Shown here: positions 21,845-32,612 of the stretch, in pieces
Layout of the letters: the number at the start of each line of letters is the position of its first letter
Numbering within the stretch: position 1 is the stretch's first letter
DNA from: Omphiscola glabra
Lineage: Eukaryota; Mollusca; Gastropoda; Lymnaeidae
Length of the DNA stretch: 64,000 nucleotides
Assembly (NCBI GenBank): GCA_964017045.1
Contig: OZ024802.1
Span: 10,862,435 to 10,926,434 of the forward strand
Direction: 5' to 3'
The notes under the pieces: model-generated
What the model was told of the DNA's origin: nothing
Seen by the model: only the letters and a program-made list of their open reading frames with translations
The model's database searches: none
Made by a program: the position numbers and the translations under genes

Positions 21845-21930
21845 TAAATGTGGTCGTGACTTGAAAACGCCCGAGAACCAGTGTGCTATAGAGCTACTGA
21901 GCTAAGTCATTCAGTGCAGTTAACTAGATT
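21845..21930 (-). repeat. tRNA-derived SINE head
   Basis: Read on the minus strand, ttagctcagtagctctatag matches the D-arm and box A consensus of tRNAs. It is followed by an anticodon-arm-like segment and gttttcaagtcacgac, a box-B-like T-arm. The arms do not fold perfectly, so this is better read as a SINE or tRNA pseudogene than as a working tRNA. Confidence 0.45.
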
Positions 21931-22032
21931 TTTCAGGTCATGGCTTACAGCAACAATTTGTGACATTCCAGGGTAAGCTGACATTTTATTTTAAGAAATA
22001 TTGTTTCCTAAAAGTGTGTCCCGGGGAATTCC

Positions 22033-22241
22033 CAGATGGACACATTTCACAGATGGATACATTTCACAGATGGACACATTTCACAGATGGACACATTTCA
22101 CAGATGGACACATTTCACAGATGGACACATTTCACAGATGGACACATTTCCCAGATGGACACATTTCACAGTTGGACACATTTCACAGATGGACACATTT
22201 CACAGATGGACACATTTCACAGATGTACACATTTCACAGTA
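22033..22241. repeat. 17-bp minisatellite (cacatttcacagatgga), 12 copies
   Basis: Highly homogeneous. All three plus-strand frames stay open because 17 is not a multiple of 3 and the unit lacks stops. Confidence 0.95.
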
Positions 22242-22424
22242 GCGTGACCTACTTTGCTTGTTTTTAATTTATTCAGCCTTGGATTTCTAACCCGTTTTAT
22301 TACGGTGACCTTTCTTTTAACAACGTGTAGAACAAAATATTTCAGGAATTTGCCGGAGCAAGTTTCTTAATGACCTACTGAAGTAACCTCTGAGCTATGA
22401 CAGTTCCTCAGCTCCCACCCCCAA

Positions 22425-22456
22425 CCCTAACCCCCCCCCCCCCCCCCCCCCCCCCG
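22425..22456. repeat. poly-C tract
   Basis: An almost pure C run of about 26 bases. The following 22457-23500 holds further C/G runs near 22911 and 23251 but no recognisable gene. Confidence 0.9.
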
Positions 22457-23044
22457 CAATTTCCAGAATCGTCTATTCGTTTCAATCTGGACTTAATTTA
22501 CTTTTTGCTAGATATTGCTGACAACGTTTCTACTGGAAGAAAAACTTGATCATCAAGTCCGGGTAGTTCCATCAAACGAATCCTGTAATGCCTTTTTCGT
22601 CCAACAAGAAGACCTACCCGTGGCACGTCATTCGACTGGGGCTAAGCCGTTAGACCTAGATCCGTTAGCCAAGCCCATATCAACCTTTGTTGGGGGCTGG
22701 TTATCGCCTCGCTTGGATGCACACATCATGTGAACAAAATAACCGTTTGGGGGTTGGGGGCAGTTTAATGGAACGTTGGAGCTAGCATAGAAGGTAAATA
22801 TTTTTAATTTGCGTCCACTCCTGATATTTATGTTTAGTTCCCCTTGTTCAGTAAAATGAGTGGCGGAAAAGAGATGGAACGTGGGCGTTGTAAAGTGGGG
22901 GGAAAATGTGGGGGGGGGGGAATATATGATGCGCTTTCACTATATGGTGCGCCATTTTAAATATTTCTTTTGCAAGGTCAGATAATTAATGAGAATACAA
23001 ATGTCCATGTTTTCCGTTTTGTCTTGCTCTGTTATTTCAGTCAC

Positions 23045-23100
23045 ATACAAAACAGACGTCACGTGGGCTATGCATGATCAAACATGGCGGCCATTGAGTA
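23045..23100. promoter_or_regulatory. CRE/E-box and YY1-like site cluster
   Basis: gacgtcacgtggg at about 23056 combines CRE and E-box cores. aaacatggcggcc at about 23080 fits a YY1 site. The ATG inside it opens only five codons. No donor or gene was found nearby, so function is uncertain. Confidence 0.25.
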
Positions 23101-23529
23101 GAACGTAGTGTGTCTATTTGCAGCGAGGAAACGTCAACAGGTTTTTAAAAAAATTGTTTTTCCACCATGATGAGTTAATTCCAGGAAATGACGTATTAAA
23201 AAGAACATACAACTTAAAAATAGACATACTGCACCTCTACATCCAACCCCCCCTCCCCCCCCCCCCCCCATTTTTTTCCCTCGCACAATTTCATGACTCA
23301 ATTCAGTGAATTAAAAAAAATATTTACTGTGAAGATTACAACGATAAATCAAAGCTTTCTATAAAGGGTTTACGAAATGTTTGCACAAAATGTGAATTCA
23401 GCGACCAAGAATACTGGAACTATGTTCACTTTTCACGATCTCTTAAATGTATAACGCCCCGCTCTGCGCCCCGTTCTGAGACATTTTCTCGCTACATCTT
23501 ATGAGAAAAAAAACACCAACCAACCAGAC

Positions 23530-23872
23530 ACAGGGGGGAAATGATGGACTAATGAGTAAACATCAACCAACCAGTCGCGGGTTGAGGGGGAAAATGATGG
23601 ACTATTGTGTAAACACCAACCAACCAGTCGCGGGTTGATGGGGGGGATGATGGACTAATGTGTAAACACCAACCAACCAGTCGCGGGTTGAGGGGGGGAA
23701 ATGATGGACTAATGTGTAAACACCAACCAACCAGTCGCGGGTTGAGGGGGGGAAATGATGGACTAATGTGTAAACACCAACCAACCAGTCGCGGGTTGAG
23801 GGGGGATGATGGACTAATGTGTAAACACCAACCAACCAGTCGCTGGTTGAAGGGGAAGGGGGGTGATGGACT
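23530..23872. repeat. ~54-bp minisatellite, ~7 copies
   Basis: The unit contains caccaaccaaccagtcgcgg, then ttgag and a G-run of variable length, then atgatggactaatgtgtaaa. Copy lengths differ only through the G-run. Confidence 0.95.
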
Positions 23873-24499
23873 AATGTTTTTTGAAGCTGAAAGTGACAAT
23901 GATTGATGCACAATAAACATCTAAGCAATACCAATTCTTCGTCTCCGTTCATCCTCATAAACAAACCCAAGAGACATGAAATCACGATACAAACCCACGA
24001 CAGTGGACCCCGGCTGGGGGGGGGGAGAGAGAAGGGGAAAGGGGGCACGTCACGTGCATTGTAACAGGGCGGCTTGATGTTACACGCTATGTAGAATTTT
24101 TTTTTCTTCTTTCCATTACGCCCGAACCCCTTCTCCAATGTATCTATTAATCGTTATAGCCGACATGAACATCTTACCCTGCCACCTGGTGGCGAGATAC
24201 GCAAACCATGGCGATGGTAGCTAAACACATCATCCATCTTGATTAATTTATGAAAAGATTATTAGCGTTAAATTTGTTTTTTTTTTTTATGTAAGTGTTT
24301 TAAGGGAAGATTTGGCCTTGAACCACAGATCACAGCCACATCTTGTGTTTCCGTACATAAAGCCACATGTGGTTGTTTAAAATATCACATATAGGAATGC
24401 TCTAGGTTTGCGTATGTATATGTGGCTGTAACGCTGTGTTTAATAGGCATACAAAAAAAAATCCACAGAATTTAGCTCTACTTAAGATTATTATATGGT

Positions 24500-24580
24500 G
24501 TGTTCAGTTGAATGCATGTTTTGTCAAGTAATTTCGGTAGATGGGAATTTAGCGCACTGCCGACGCCATTGTTTGCCTGG
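24500..24580 (+). mobile_element. Helitron-like element, 3' fragment (copy E)
   Basis: tgcatgttttgtcaagtaa followed by gtagatgggaat and a decayed gacgccattgtttgcc hairpin matches the last ~90 bp of copies B-D. The terminal CTAG is lost. Confidence 0.55.
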
Positions 24581-24664
24581 TTTTTGATACGTTTTTAATA
24601 ATTAGAGTCAAGTTTGTTTGTTTAAAGTATTTACATTTTCTGTAAAGAAAATTAACATAGTCTA

Positions 24665-24668
<4 letters not shown>

Positions 24669-24712
<44 letters not shown>
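24669..24712. repeat. (TA)n microsatellite
   Basis: About 22 perfect TA dinucleotides. Confidence 0.95.
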
Positions 24713-24718
<6 letters not shown>

Positions 24719-24799
24719 GTCATAGTGATGGTATTTGGCCATCACTAACAAAGCTCTACTAGAAAGGACTTACCAGGTGCCCATTGATGATGACATCAT

Positions 24800-24965
24800 A
24801 AAGAACAGATGGAGGTGAATAGGATATAATCTCTAACCAAAACAAAACAGATAGCTTCACCAGACAATCCCTAACATGGAATCCACAGGGAAAAAGAAAG
24901 TGAGTAAACCCAAAGAATACATGGAGACGCGAGCAGAGGCAGACATGCAAAATACGGGATATGTA
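24800..24965 (+). pseudogene. LINE RT C-terminal fragment (RTE/CR1-type)
   Basis: The broken plus-strand frame reads RWR-IGYNL, then HQTIPNMESTGKKKVSKPK, then EYMETRAEADMQNTGY. This corresponds to the WRWIGH...NPQGKRKRGRPK-NTWRRELEAD segment of the LINE at 10590-11330. It is a short, dead fragment. Confidence 0.65.
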
Positions 24966-25553
24966 TATATACATATATAGCAAGAAATATGAAGTATCTT
25001 GTGGAATGAGTGACACTGCCTTGAAGTACCCAAAATATATACCTCCCATAGATAATTCCTGTGAGGTCCGCCCATGGGAGTTGAACTGGTTCCATTTCGA
25101 TATTGCCAGCATTGGAAGGTTATGAAACGTTCTATCCTAGATCCTTGAGGCTACAGGTCACCGAGTACTGACGGCCCACATACCGCCATGACTTCATTAT
25201 ATAATCAGTGTGAGGACAGGTCGTTAATCAAACCCTTTTTTTTCAGTTACCCCCCATTAAATATGCGCCTTTGATGCCACGTGGGCGACTTTTGCGTTCT
25301 GAAATTACTGCCGACACAAGAAATTAACCAGTACACTGCAATTACGTCATCGGGGATTTCCCATGTTTCCTAAACCATGAGTATCGAAAGTTCTTTCTGC
25401 CCACAAGTTGGAGAAGTGATTTGTCATTTATCTTCATGCTATTTCCAAGTGCTGACCTCATGGACCACACACTAAGGGATTATATATTTAGATTAACATA
25501 ACGGCCGAAATGAATGTATTTCTCCGAGAGTCAGTCATACTGACCTTAAGACA

Positions 25554-25700
25554 CAGTTTCTCAACACTTTTTTGAGTAGACCTCATTTTATAGAAGGAAA
25601 GGGATTTGCGACCTCTAATATATATAAAAAAATGATTTTTAAAAAAGCGGTGAGAGAAAAATCATTGGAAATAAATTCAGTATTATGAAAATTTTTCAAA
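25554..25700 (+). mobile_element. possible hAT left end
   Basis: cagtttctcaacacttttt followed by gag(t)agacctc resembles hAT termini (cagtggttctcaac type). No matching right end or target duplication was found; the 37-bp array begins soon after. Confidence 0.3.
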
Positions 25701-25787
25701 CTTTGTTGAGACACATAATATTTAAATTAATAATTTCAATAAAAATTTCTTTATAATCACGTTTGTTCTTAGTGTACATAGTATTCG

Positions 25788-26330
25788 TCGGAGGAGGATG
25801 TTGGCATGGAAGTGTAGGTCAACATGAGAGGATGATGTTGGCATGGAAGTATAGGTCAACATTAGAGGATGATGTTGGCATGGAAGTGTAGGTCCACATT
25901 CCACGAGGATGTTGGCATGGAAGTGTAGGTCAACATTAGAGGATGATGTTGACATGGAAGTGTAGGTCAACATTAGAGGATGATGTTGGCATGGAAGTGT
26001 AGGTCAACATGAGAGGATGATGTTGGCATGGACGTGAAGGTCAACATTAGAGGATGATGTTGGCATGGAAGTGTAGGTCAACATTAGAGGATGATGTTGG
26101 CATGGAGGTGTAGGTCAACATTAGAGGATGATGTTGGCATGGAGGTGTAGGTCAACATTAGAGGATGATGTTGGCATGGCGGTGTAGGTCAACATTATAG
26201 GATGATGTTGGCATGGAAGTGTAGGTCAACATTAGAGGATGATGTTGGCATGGAAGTATAGGTCAACATTGGAGGATGATGTTGGCATGGAAGTTTAGGT
26301 CAACATAAGAGGATGTTGTTGGCACGGAAG
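25788..26330. repeat. 37-bp minisatellite (aggatgatgttggcatggaa...), ~15 copies
   Basis: Units carry gtaggtcaacattag and differ by single substitutions; one internal unit has lost 10 bases. Confidence 0.95.
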
Positions 26331-26877
26331 CGTCATAATTGAAGTATGTTTCCACTATAATTTATTGGAACCAGATGCGGTTTTAAAATTTGCCGTAGAA
26401 ACGTTTGATACTTTTCAGAGGCGTCCACGGACAAATAAAACTTTGTGATTTAAAAAAAAAACTTTAGAATCTCAAGTGGCTAAATGATATTCTGTAATTT
26501 TATGGTTTGTACACCCCGAAATGGCAAAGATGGAAACAACTGCATATAATCATTTGTATTTGAAAACCATTTTTATAAAGTAAACTTCTACGAAATTACC
26601 AATGCAAAGTTTACGAGGCGAAGGACACTGCAATCCTAGAAATCTGATTACAAAAGTGTGAAGGAACGAACTTAGAAATAAAGTCATGAACTCAATAGAA
26701 ATATTAAAAGTGTATATATATATATAATAGCCAATATACTCGGGTGTGGATTCGGAAAAAAAACCTTGTAAAGTGTTATAAGCGAACACGTTGTCAAAAG
26801 CACTAACGTACCTAATACTAAATTTAAATTTGAATTTGTGGCCCATTTTATTTCAGTTAATAAAGCTGAAACCGATG

Positions 26878-27178
26878 TGCCTGCCATTGTACTGAGTGCC
26901 TGCCATTGTACTGAGTGCCTGCCATTGTACTGAGTGCCTGCCATTGTACTGAGTGCCTGCCATTGTACTGAGTGCCTGCCATTGTACTGAGTGCCCGCAA
27001 TTGTAATGAGTGCCCGCTATTGTACCGAGTGCCTGCCATTGTACTGAGTGCCTGCCATTGTACTGAGTGCCTGTCATTGTACTGAGTGCCTGCTATTGTA
27101 CTAAGTGCCTGCCATTGTACTGAGTGCCTGCCATTGTACTGAGTACCTGCCATTGTACTGAGTGCCTGCCATTTTACG
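26878..27178. repeat. 19-bp minisatellite (gtgcctgccattgtactga), ~16 copies
   Basis: Homogeneous 19-bp units directly abutting a minus-strand LINE coding fragment at 27183. The first unit next to the LINE reads gtgcctgccatttta. Confidence 0.95.
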
Positions 27179-27182
27179 CCTG

Positions 27183-27385
27183 CAATGAGGTTGGTTGACA
27201 GGCATTCTGACCAGGTGTACAAACCAATTATTTTTTTGTTGAGCCATATACTGGCTGATTGGGCTGACATCAAATATTTGTCTTATTTCCTCGTTCCGAA
27301 TGTGGTCCATTCTTGTTTTTGCCAGCAGCTCGCCTTAAACATCTCATCTCGCTGGTGAATATTTTCTCTCTCGAGACTTTATATT
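27183..27385 (-). pseudogene. LINE RT C-terminal fragment
   Basis: The minus strand reads KVSREKIFTSEMRCLRRAAGK. After a one-base shift it reads MDHIRNEEIRQIF...SPISQYMAQQKNNWFVHLVRM. This is the EMRxLRR..GxTRxDxIRNExIR...WFGHxxRM signature of LINE RT C-termini. It ends where the 19-bp array begins. Confidence 0.7.
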
Positions 27386-27454
27386 CAGAGCAAAGGTTTG
27401 AGACTGTAGCACTATCGTATGATTATCGGATGTCAGAAATAAAATTTAGACAAT

Positions 27455-28812
27455 TTAGAGGTATTGGTGACTAAATGTATTGGTGTCTAGAGGTATTGGT
27501 GACTAAATGTATTGGTGAATAGATGTAATGGTGACTAAATGTATTGGTGACTAGATGTATTCGTGACTAGATGTATTCGTGACTAGATGTATTGGTGACT
27601 GGAGGTATTGTTGACTAGAGGTATTGGTGACTAGATGTAGTGGTGACTAAATGTATTCATGACTAGATGTTATGATGACTAATTTTTTTTGGTGGCTAGA
27701 TGTAGTGGGACTAGATGAATTGGTTACTGAAGGTATTGGTGACTGGAGGTATTGGTGACTAGAGGTATTGGTGAATGGGGGTATTGGTGACTAGATGTAT
27801 TGGTGACTAAATGTTTTGGTGACTGAAGGTATTTATGAATGGGGGTATTGGTGACTAGAGGTATTGGTGAATGGGGGTATTGGTGACTAGATGTATTGGT
27901 GACTAGAGGTATTGGTGAATGGGGGTATTGGTGACTAGATGTATTGGTGACTAGAGGTATTGGCGACTAAAAGGATTGAGGACTAGATGTATTGGTGACT
28001 AAATGTATTTGTGACTAGATATTTTGGTGACTAGAGGTATTGGCGACTAGAGGTAATAGGGACTAGATGTAATGGTGACTAAATGTATTGGTGACTAGAT
28101 GTATTGGGGACTAGATGTATTGGTGACTAAATGTATTGGTGACTAGATGTATTGGTGACTAGAGATATTGGCGACTAGAGGTATTGGTGACTAGATGTAT
28201 TGGTGACTAAATGTATTGGTGACTAGATGTAATGGTGACTTAATGTATTGGTGACCAGATGTAATGGTGACTAGAGGTATTGGCGACTAGATGTAATGGT
28301 GACTTAATGTATTGGTGACCAGATATATTGGTGACTGGAGTTATTGGTTACTAGAGGTATTGGTGACTAGATGTAATGGTGACTAAATGAATTGGTGACT
28401 GGAGGTATTGGTGACTAGAGGTATTGGTGACTAGAGATATTGGTGACTAGAGGTATTGGTGACTAGAGGCGTTGGTGACTAGTGGTAATGTGACTAGAGT
28501 TAATGGTGACCAGATGTATTGGTGACTGGAGGTATTGGTGACTGGAGGTATTGGTGACTGGAGGTATTGGTGACTAGAGGTATTGGTGACTAGAGGCGTT
28601 GGTGACTGGAGGTATTGTGACTAGAGGTATTGGTGACTAAAGGCGTTGGTGACTGGAGGTATTGGTGACTGGAGGTATTGGTGACTATAGGTAGTGGTGA
28701 CTAGATTTAATGGTGACTGGAGGTATTGGTTACTGGAGGTTTTGGTGACTAGAGGTTTTGGTGACTGGAGGCATTGGTGACTAGAGGTATTGATGACTAG
28801 ATGTATTGATGA
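27455..28812. repeat. 16-bp minisatellite (tggtgactagatgtat), ~85 copies
   Basis: Long array with mixed variants (agatgtat, agaggtat, ggaggtat, aaatgtat) and a few 1-base indels. Variants cluster: aaatgtat mainly on the left, ggaggtat mainly on the right, as expected from local unequal exchange. Confidence 0.95.
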
Positions 28813-28839
28813 ATAGAAATTTTTTATCACTAGATGTGA

Positions 28840-28955
28840 TCATTTCTGGTATAGCTACTGATGTGAACATTTCTGGTATAAATACTGATGTGGATATATC
28901 TGGTATAGCTATTGATGGGGACATATCTGGTACAGCTACTGATGTGAACTTATGG
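28840..28955. repeat. 27-bp minisatellite, 4 copies
   Basis: tctggtatagctactgatgt recurs four times with drift, immediately right of the 16-bp array. Confidence 0.85.
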
Positions 28956-29045
28956 ACTATTATAATTAATAGTAGCAGTTGCATTGGCTCCCAAAATCTA
29001 TGCATCATGAAATATCACTGCACAGTACACCAAAAAAAAGGATGA

Positions 29046-29730
29046 CGCCATGCAGATTGTCATCAAATCGCTACAATTAATAAGGGCCCAAGGGTTAAAT
29101 CATTATCAATTCCAGAAATTCATTAAATTGAAGGATGACTATAGCAACATGGTTAGTTTGTTATAGTAAGATGGTTAGGTTTGGGTAAAATTTTGAAAAG
29201 ATTTCATGGTTTGCCAAACGCAATAACGTCCCTTATGGAAACAAAGACAAAATCTTTTCCAGAACTTTGCGATGACAACTTGTGCACAGTTGAGGTTAGT
29301 TAAAGGCAACTTGAAATTTAAATGAGTTAAACACGTGCCTTGAAGGTGAAGGCCGACTAATCGATTACCGTGTTTCCGACTGCTACAGCACTTGAAGTGG
29401 AACTTTAAATATCACAGCAATCTCAAATAAAAGCAATCCATCGTATGTATTTCGACACGTTGGCTAAATCAGAAATGTGAACAACGAAACCAGGACAGAT
29501 TTGCCTTCTTCTATTTGATACATGAATTTGAGAACAGGTTTCAAGATAAAAACATCAATTTTTTATCACATTTGCGACTCCATTTTCAGTCGACATAAAC
29601 ATAATACCAGCCAATTTTTGAATTGAATGCATAAAGCTATAATCTGGCATTTAACTTAAAGATATCATCTCTCTTTATTTGATATCTATAAGAAATTTCA
29701 TCCCAGAGAAAAGATAACTCTAACTTCAAA
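29046..29730. other. no gene seen
   Basis: About 700 bases of single-copy-looking AT-rich DNA without a recognisable frame or element. Confidence 0.3.
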
Positions 29731-29731
29731 A

Positions 29732-29818
29732 TCATGCTTTATTCACTTCACCATCACGCTTTATTCACTTCACAATCACGCTTTATTCACTTCACAATCA
29801 TGCTTTCTTCACATCATA
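29732..29818. repeat. 22-bp minisatellite (cacgctttattcacttcaca), 4 copies
   Basis: Four tandem units. Confidence 0.85.
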
Positions 29819-29874
29819 ACTATTTGTCAGCAGCTATTTTGAAGCATGACGCATGCGGAGAAAAAAATGAAGAA

Positions 29875-30555
29875 CCAAAATATCTGATGAGCATCTTGAG
29901 ATCTCTGTGAGAATGGCAACTACTTCCATCCAACCAAAATATCTGATGAGTATCTTGAGATCTCTGTGAGAATGGCAACTACTTCCATCCAACCAAAATA
30001 TCTGATGAACATCTTGAGGTCTCTGTGAGAATGGCAACTACTTCCGTCCAACCAACTATCTGATGAACATCTTGAGGTCTCTGTGAGAATGGCAACTACT
30101 TCCGTCCAACCAACTATCTGATGAACATCTTGAGATCTCTGTGAGAATGGCAACTACTTCCATCCAACCAAAATATCTGATGAACATCTTGAGGTCTCTG
30201 TGAGAATGGCAACTACTTCCGTCCAACCAACTATCTGATGAACATCTTGAGATCTCTGTGAGAATGGCAACTACTTCCGTCCAACCAAATATCTGATGAG
30301 CATCTTGAGATCTCTGTGAGAATGGCAACTACTTCCGTCCAACCAACTATCTGATGAACATCTTGAGATCTCTGTGAGAATGGCAACTACTTCCGTCCAA
30401 CCAAATATCTGATGAGATCTCGGTTAGAATGGCAACTACTTCCGTCCAACCAAATATCTGATGAGATCTCGGTTAGAATGGCAACTACTTCCACCCAACC
30501 AAATATCTGATGAGAGCTCCGTGAGAATGGCAATTACTTCCACCCAACCAAATAT
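29875..30555. repeat. 57-59-bp minisatellite, ~11 copies, with short-unit variants
   Basis: The unit contains gagaatggcaactacttcc, then tccaaccaa, then tatctgatga. The last units (30400-30550) are shortened by loss of the gaacatcttga segment. Confidence 0.95.
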
Positions 30556-30589
30556 CGAGCAGCTCACTTTTTTGATGTTACAGTCTAGT

Positions 30590-30889
30590 CAGGAGTGGCC
30601 CTACTGTTGCTGGCGCCCCGGGCAAGCCTAACTTTGACGCCTCTTTTAAGTATAATCATACAATTGTTGTTTGCAACAAACATTGAATTTTTTTTCTTAA
30701 CTCATATTTGGACAGTATGAACAATAAGCCTAGCGTGGGCAGTATGAACAATTAGCCTAGCGTGGGCAGTATGAACAATTAGTCAGCAGCAAATATTTCT
30801 ATTGCGCTTTCTAGTTTGGAAGATCGTTACGCAAAGCACATGGCGCCCCGGGCAGCTGCCCAAGCTGCCATTAACTTGAGCCGCCCATG
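30590..30889. mobile_element. 300-bp TIR element with an internal 27-bp repeat
   Basis: The left end caggagtggccc and the inverted right end catgggcggctc are similar. Both ends also share ggcgccccgggca in opposite orientation. CTAGT is present on both outer flanks (30585-30589 and 30890-30894). An internal 27-bp unit around cctagcgtgggcagtatgaa is repeated about three times at 30712-30787. It is non-coding. Confidence 0.5.
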
Positions 30890-30958
30890 CTAGTATTTTA
30901 AAATTAATCAAGGCATCACACGGCTTGGACGCAGACGCTACTATAGTATCCTTTTAAC

Positions 30959-31164
30959 CAGTGGTTTGAAAACTGATTAGACACAAGAGCCAAAAATCAG
31001 CAGAAAGATGATACATCTTTTTTTGAGAGCCACATTTCTTTTCTAGACCCTGTCAAGAACCATGTTTTTCGGAGTCAAAACCAATTTGTGGGCGGCTGGC
31101 CGAGCCACACTCGGGTCGCTAAAGAGCCGCATGCCGCTCGCGAGCCGCAATTTTGCCGTCACTG
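30959..31164. mobile_element. non-autonomous hAT-like element, first of a tandem pair
   Basis: It begins cagtggtttgaaaac and ends ttgccgtcactg, both of the cagtg type. The 8 bases before it (cttttaac) and after it (ctctgaac) match at 6 of 8. The interior holds agagccgcatg...gcgagccgc, common in hAT MITEs. Confidence 0.5.
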
Positions 31165-31172
31165 CTCTGAAC

Positions 31173-31334
31173 CAAGGTTCGGCAAATATTTTTGAGTGAA
31201 TAGCAATTTTATAAATTATAACTGCCAAGGTAAAGGGCCGCATGACATTATAGAGTAGGAAAATACAAAATGAAACCCATTGACCCAAACAAAGAGCCAA
31301 TAGTGGCTCCGATGTCACGGTATGCCGATCACTG
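31173..31334. mobile_element. non-autonomous hAT-like element, second of a tandem pair
   Basis: It begins caaggttcggcaaat (a degraded cagtggttcggcaaa) and ends ggtatgccgatcactg. The 8 bases after it are ctgtaaac, similar to the two 8-mers bordering the neighbouring element and holding a central TA. Confidence 0.45.
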
Positions 31335-31575
31335 CTGTAAACTATAACCAGTGCAATATAATTTGCAAATAAATTGACTGAATGAGAACATTAAATATTA
31401 GGTTCATGTTTAACGCCATGATGGGACTTTAGGGAGCCCTAGAATTATGGCGCTAAAATATATAAAGACTTTGACCCTTGCTCCTTAAAGTTTGTTGAAT
31501 TAACCATCTGCTTAATTTCTGTATATTAAATTTACGGCTCCAGGAACGTTGTACATAGAGTGCGTGAAAACTTCG

Positions 31576-31828
31576 AAAAGTGCATCAACTTGTGTGTTGC
31601 CGTAAAAACTGCGATAGGCGCATCAACTTGTGTGTTGCCGTGACAACTGCAATAAGTGCATCAACGTGTGTGTTTCCGCGACAACTGCGATAAGTGCATC
31701 AACTTGTGTGTTGCCGTGACAACTGCAATAAGTGCATCAACTTGTGTGTTGCCGTGACACCTGCGATAAGTGCATCTACTTGTGTGTTGCCGTGACAACT
31801 GCGATTAGTGCATCAACTTGTGTCTAGC
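31576..31828. repeat. 38-bp minisatellite (aagtgcatcaacttgtgtgt...), ~7 copies
   Basis: Regular units continuing tgccgtgacaactgcgat; the last copy is partial. Confidence 0.95.
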
Positions 31829-31918
31829 AGTTTCATGGAAATATTTCAATTTTACACGAGTGTCATATGTTTAAAAAGTGAGTTTAATATTTTTTTCATC
31901 GTGTATATCTTATGTATA

Positions 31919-32409
31919 TCTCTTATATATATTACGCTACTGATGTGACTCGCAGACTGCTTCCTAATGGACTGCTTCATAATCAGCGAATTCGGTATTG
32001 AGAGTACATTACGAATAATTCTAAATGTTTGAAAGAAATTATGGTTCAATAATGAGTTCAATAGCACGTAAAATTTAATTCCCGATAACTACACTAAATG
32101 ATATATATTGTTTTTTTAAAACGCAACTGAGTTTGATGCGTAAAAGTTTCTTTTAGGAAAATGAAATTGTTTCAATTCAAGTATGGTGTAAAAAGATATT
32201 CGGTTTAAAAGTGTTAGGGACATCAGAATATTTAATATAGTTTATGGGCATGACATAAAAAGTGTGCAGTGACGTATCACAGGGGAAGGGTTGTAGCAAA
32301 AATTGGGATTCTTAAATGTGCGTTACTTGAGTTCATGTTTTGTCAAGTAACTTTAATAGATGGGAAATTCACGCATTGCTGTCGCCAATGTTTGGCTGGC
32401 TATATCTAG
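31919..32409 (+). mobile_element. Helitron-like element, copy C
   Basis: It starts TCTCTTATATATATTACGC at 31919 after host A. It ends CTAG at 32406-32409, followed by T. The subterminal hairpin cgccaatgtttggc is present. It is collinear with copies A and B. Its 3' end is then iterated in tandem up to 32609. Confidence 0.8.
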
Positions 32410-32609
32410 TAGATGGGAAGTTCACGCATTGCTGTCGCCAATGTTTGGCGGGCTATATCTAGTAGATGGGAAGTTCACGCATTGCTGTCGCCAATGTTTG
32501 GCGGGCTATATCTAGTAGATGGGAAGTTCACGCATTGCTGTCGCCAATGTTTGGCGGGCTATATCTAGTAGATGGGAAGTTCACGCATTGCTGTGGCGGC
32601 TATATCTAG
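32357..32609 (+). repeat. tandem Helitron 3' termini, 53-bp period, 5 ends
   Basis: CTAG ends occur at 32409, 32462, 32515 and 32568, exactly 53 bases apart. A fifth, 12 bases short, ends at 32609 and has lost part of the hairpin. Every CTAG is followed by T. Each unit runs from tagatgggaagttcacgcat through cgccaatgtttggcg to CTAG. Confidence 0.9.
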
Positions 32610-32612
32610 TAT

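Noticed and set aside
22515..22733. 72-codon frame ending KPISTFVGGWLSPRLDAHIM
   Set aside because: Composition is not obviously repetitive, but there is no ATG in good context, no splice support and no recognisable domain.
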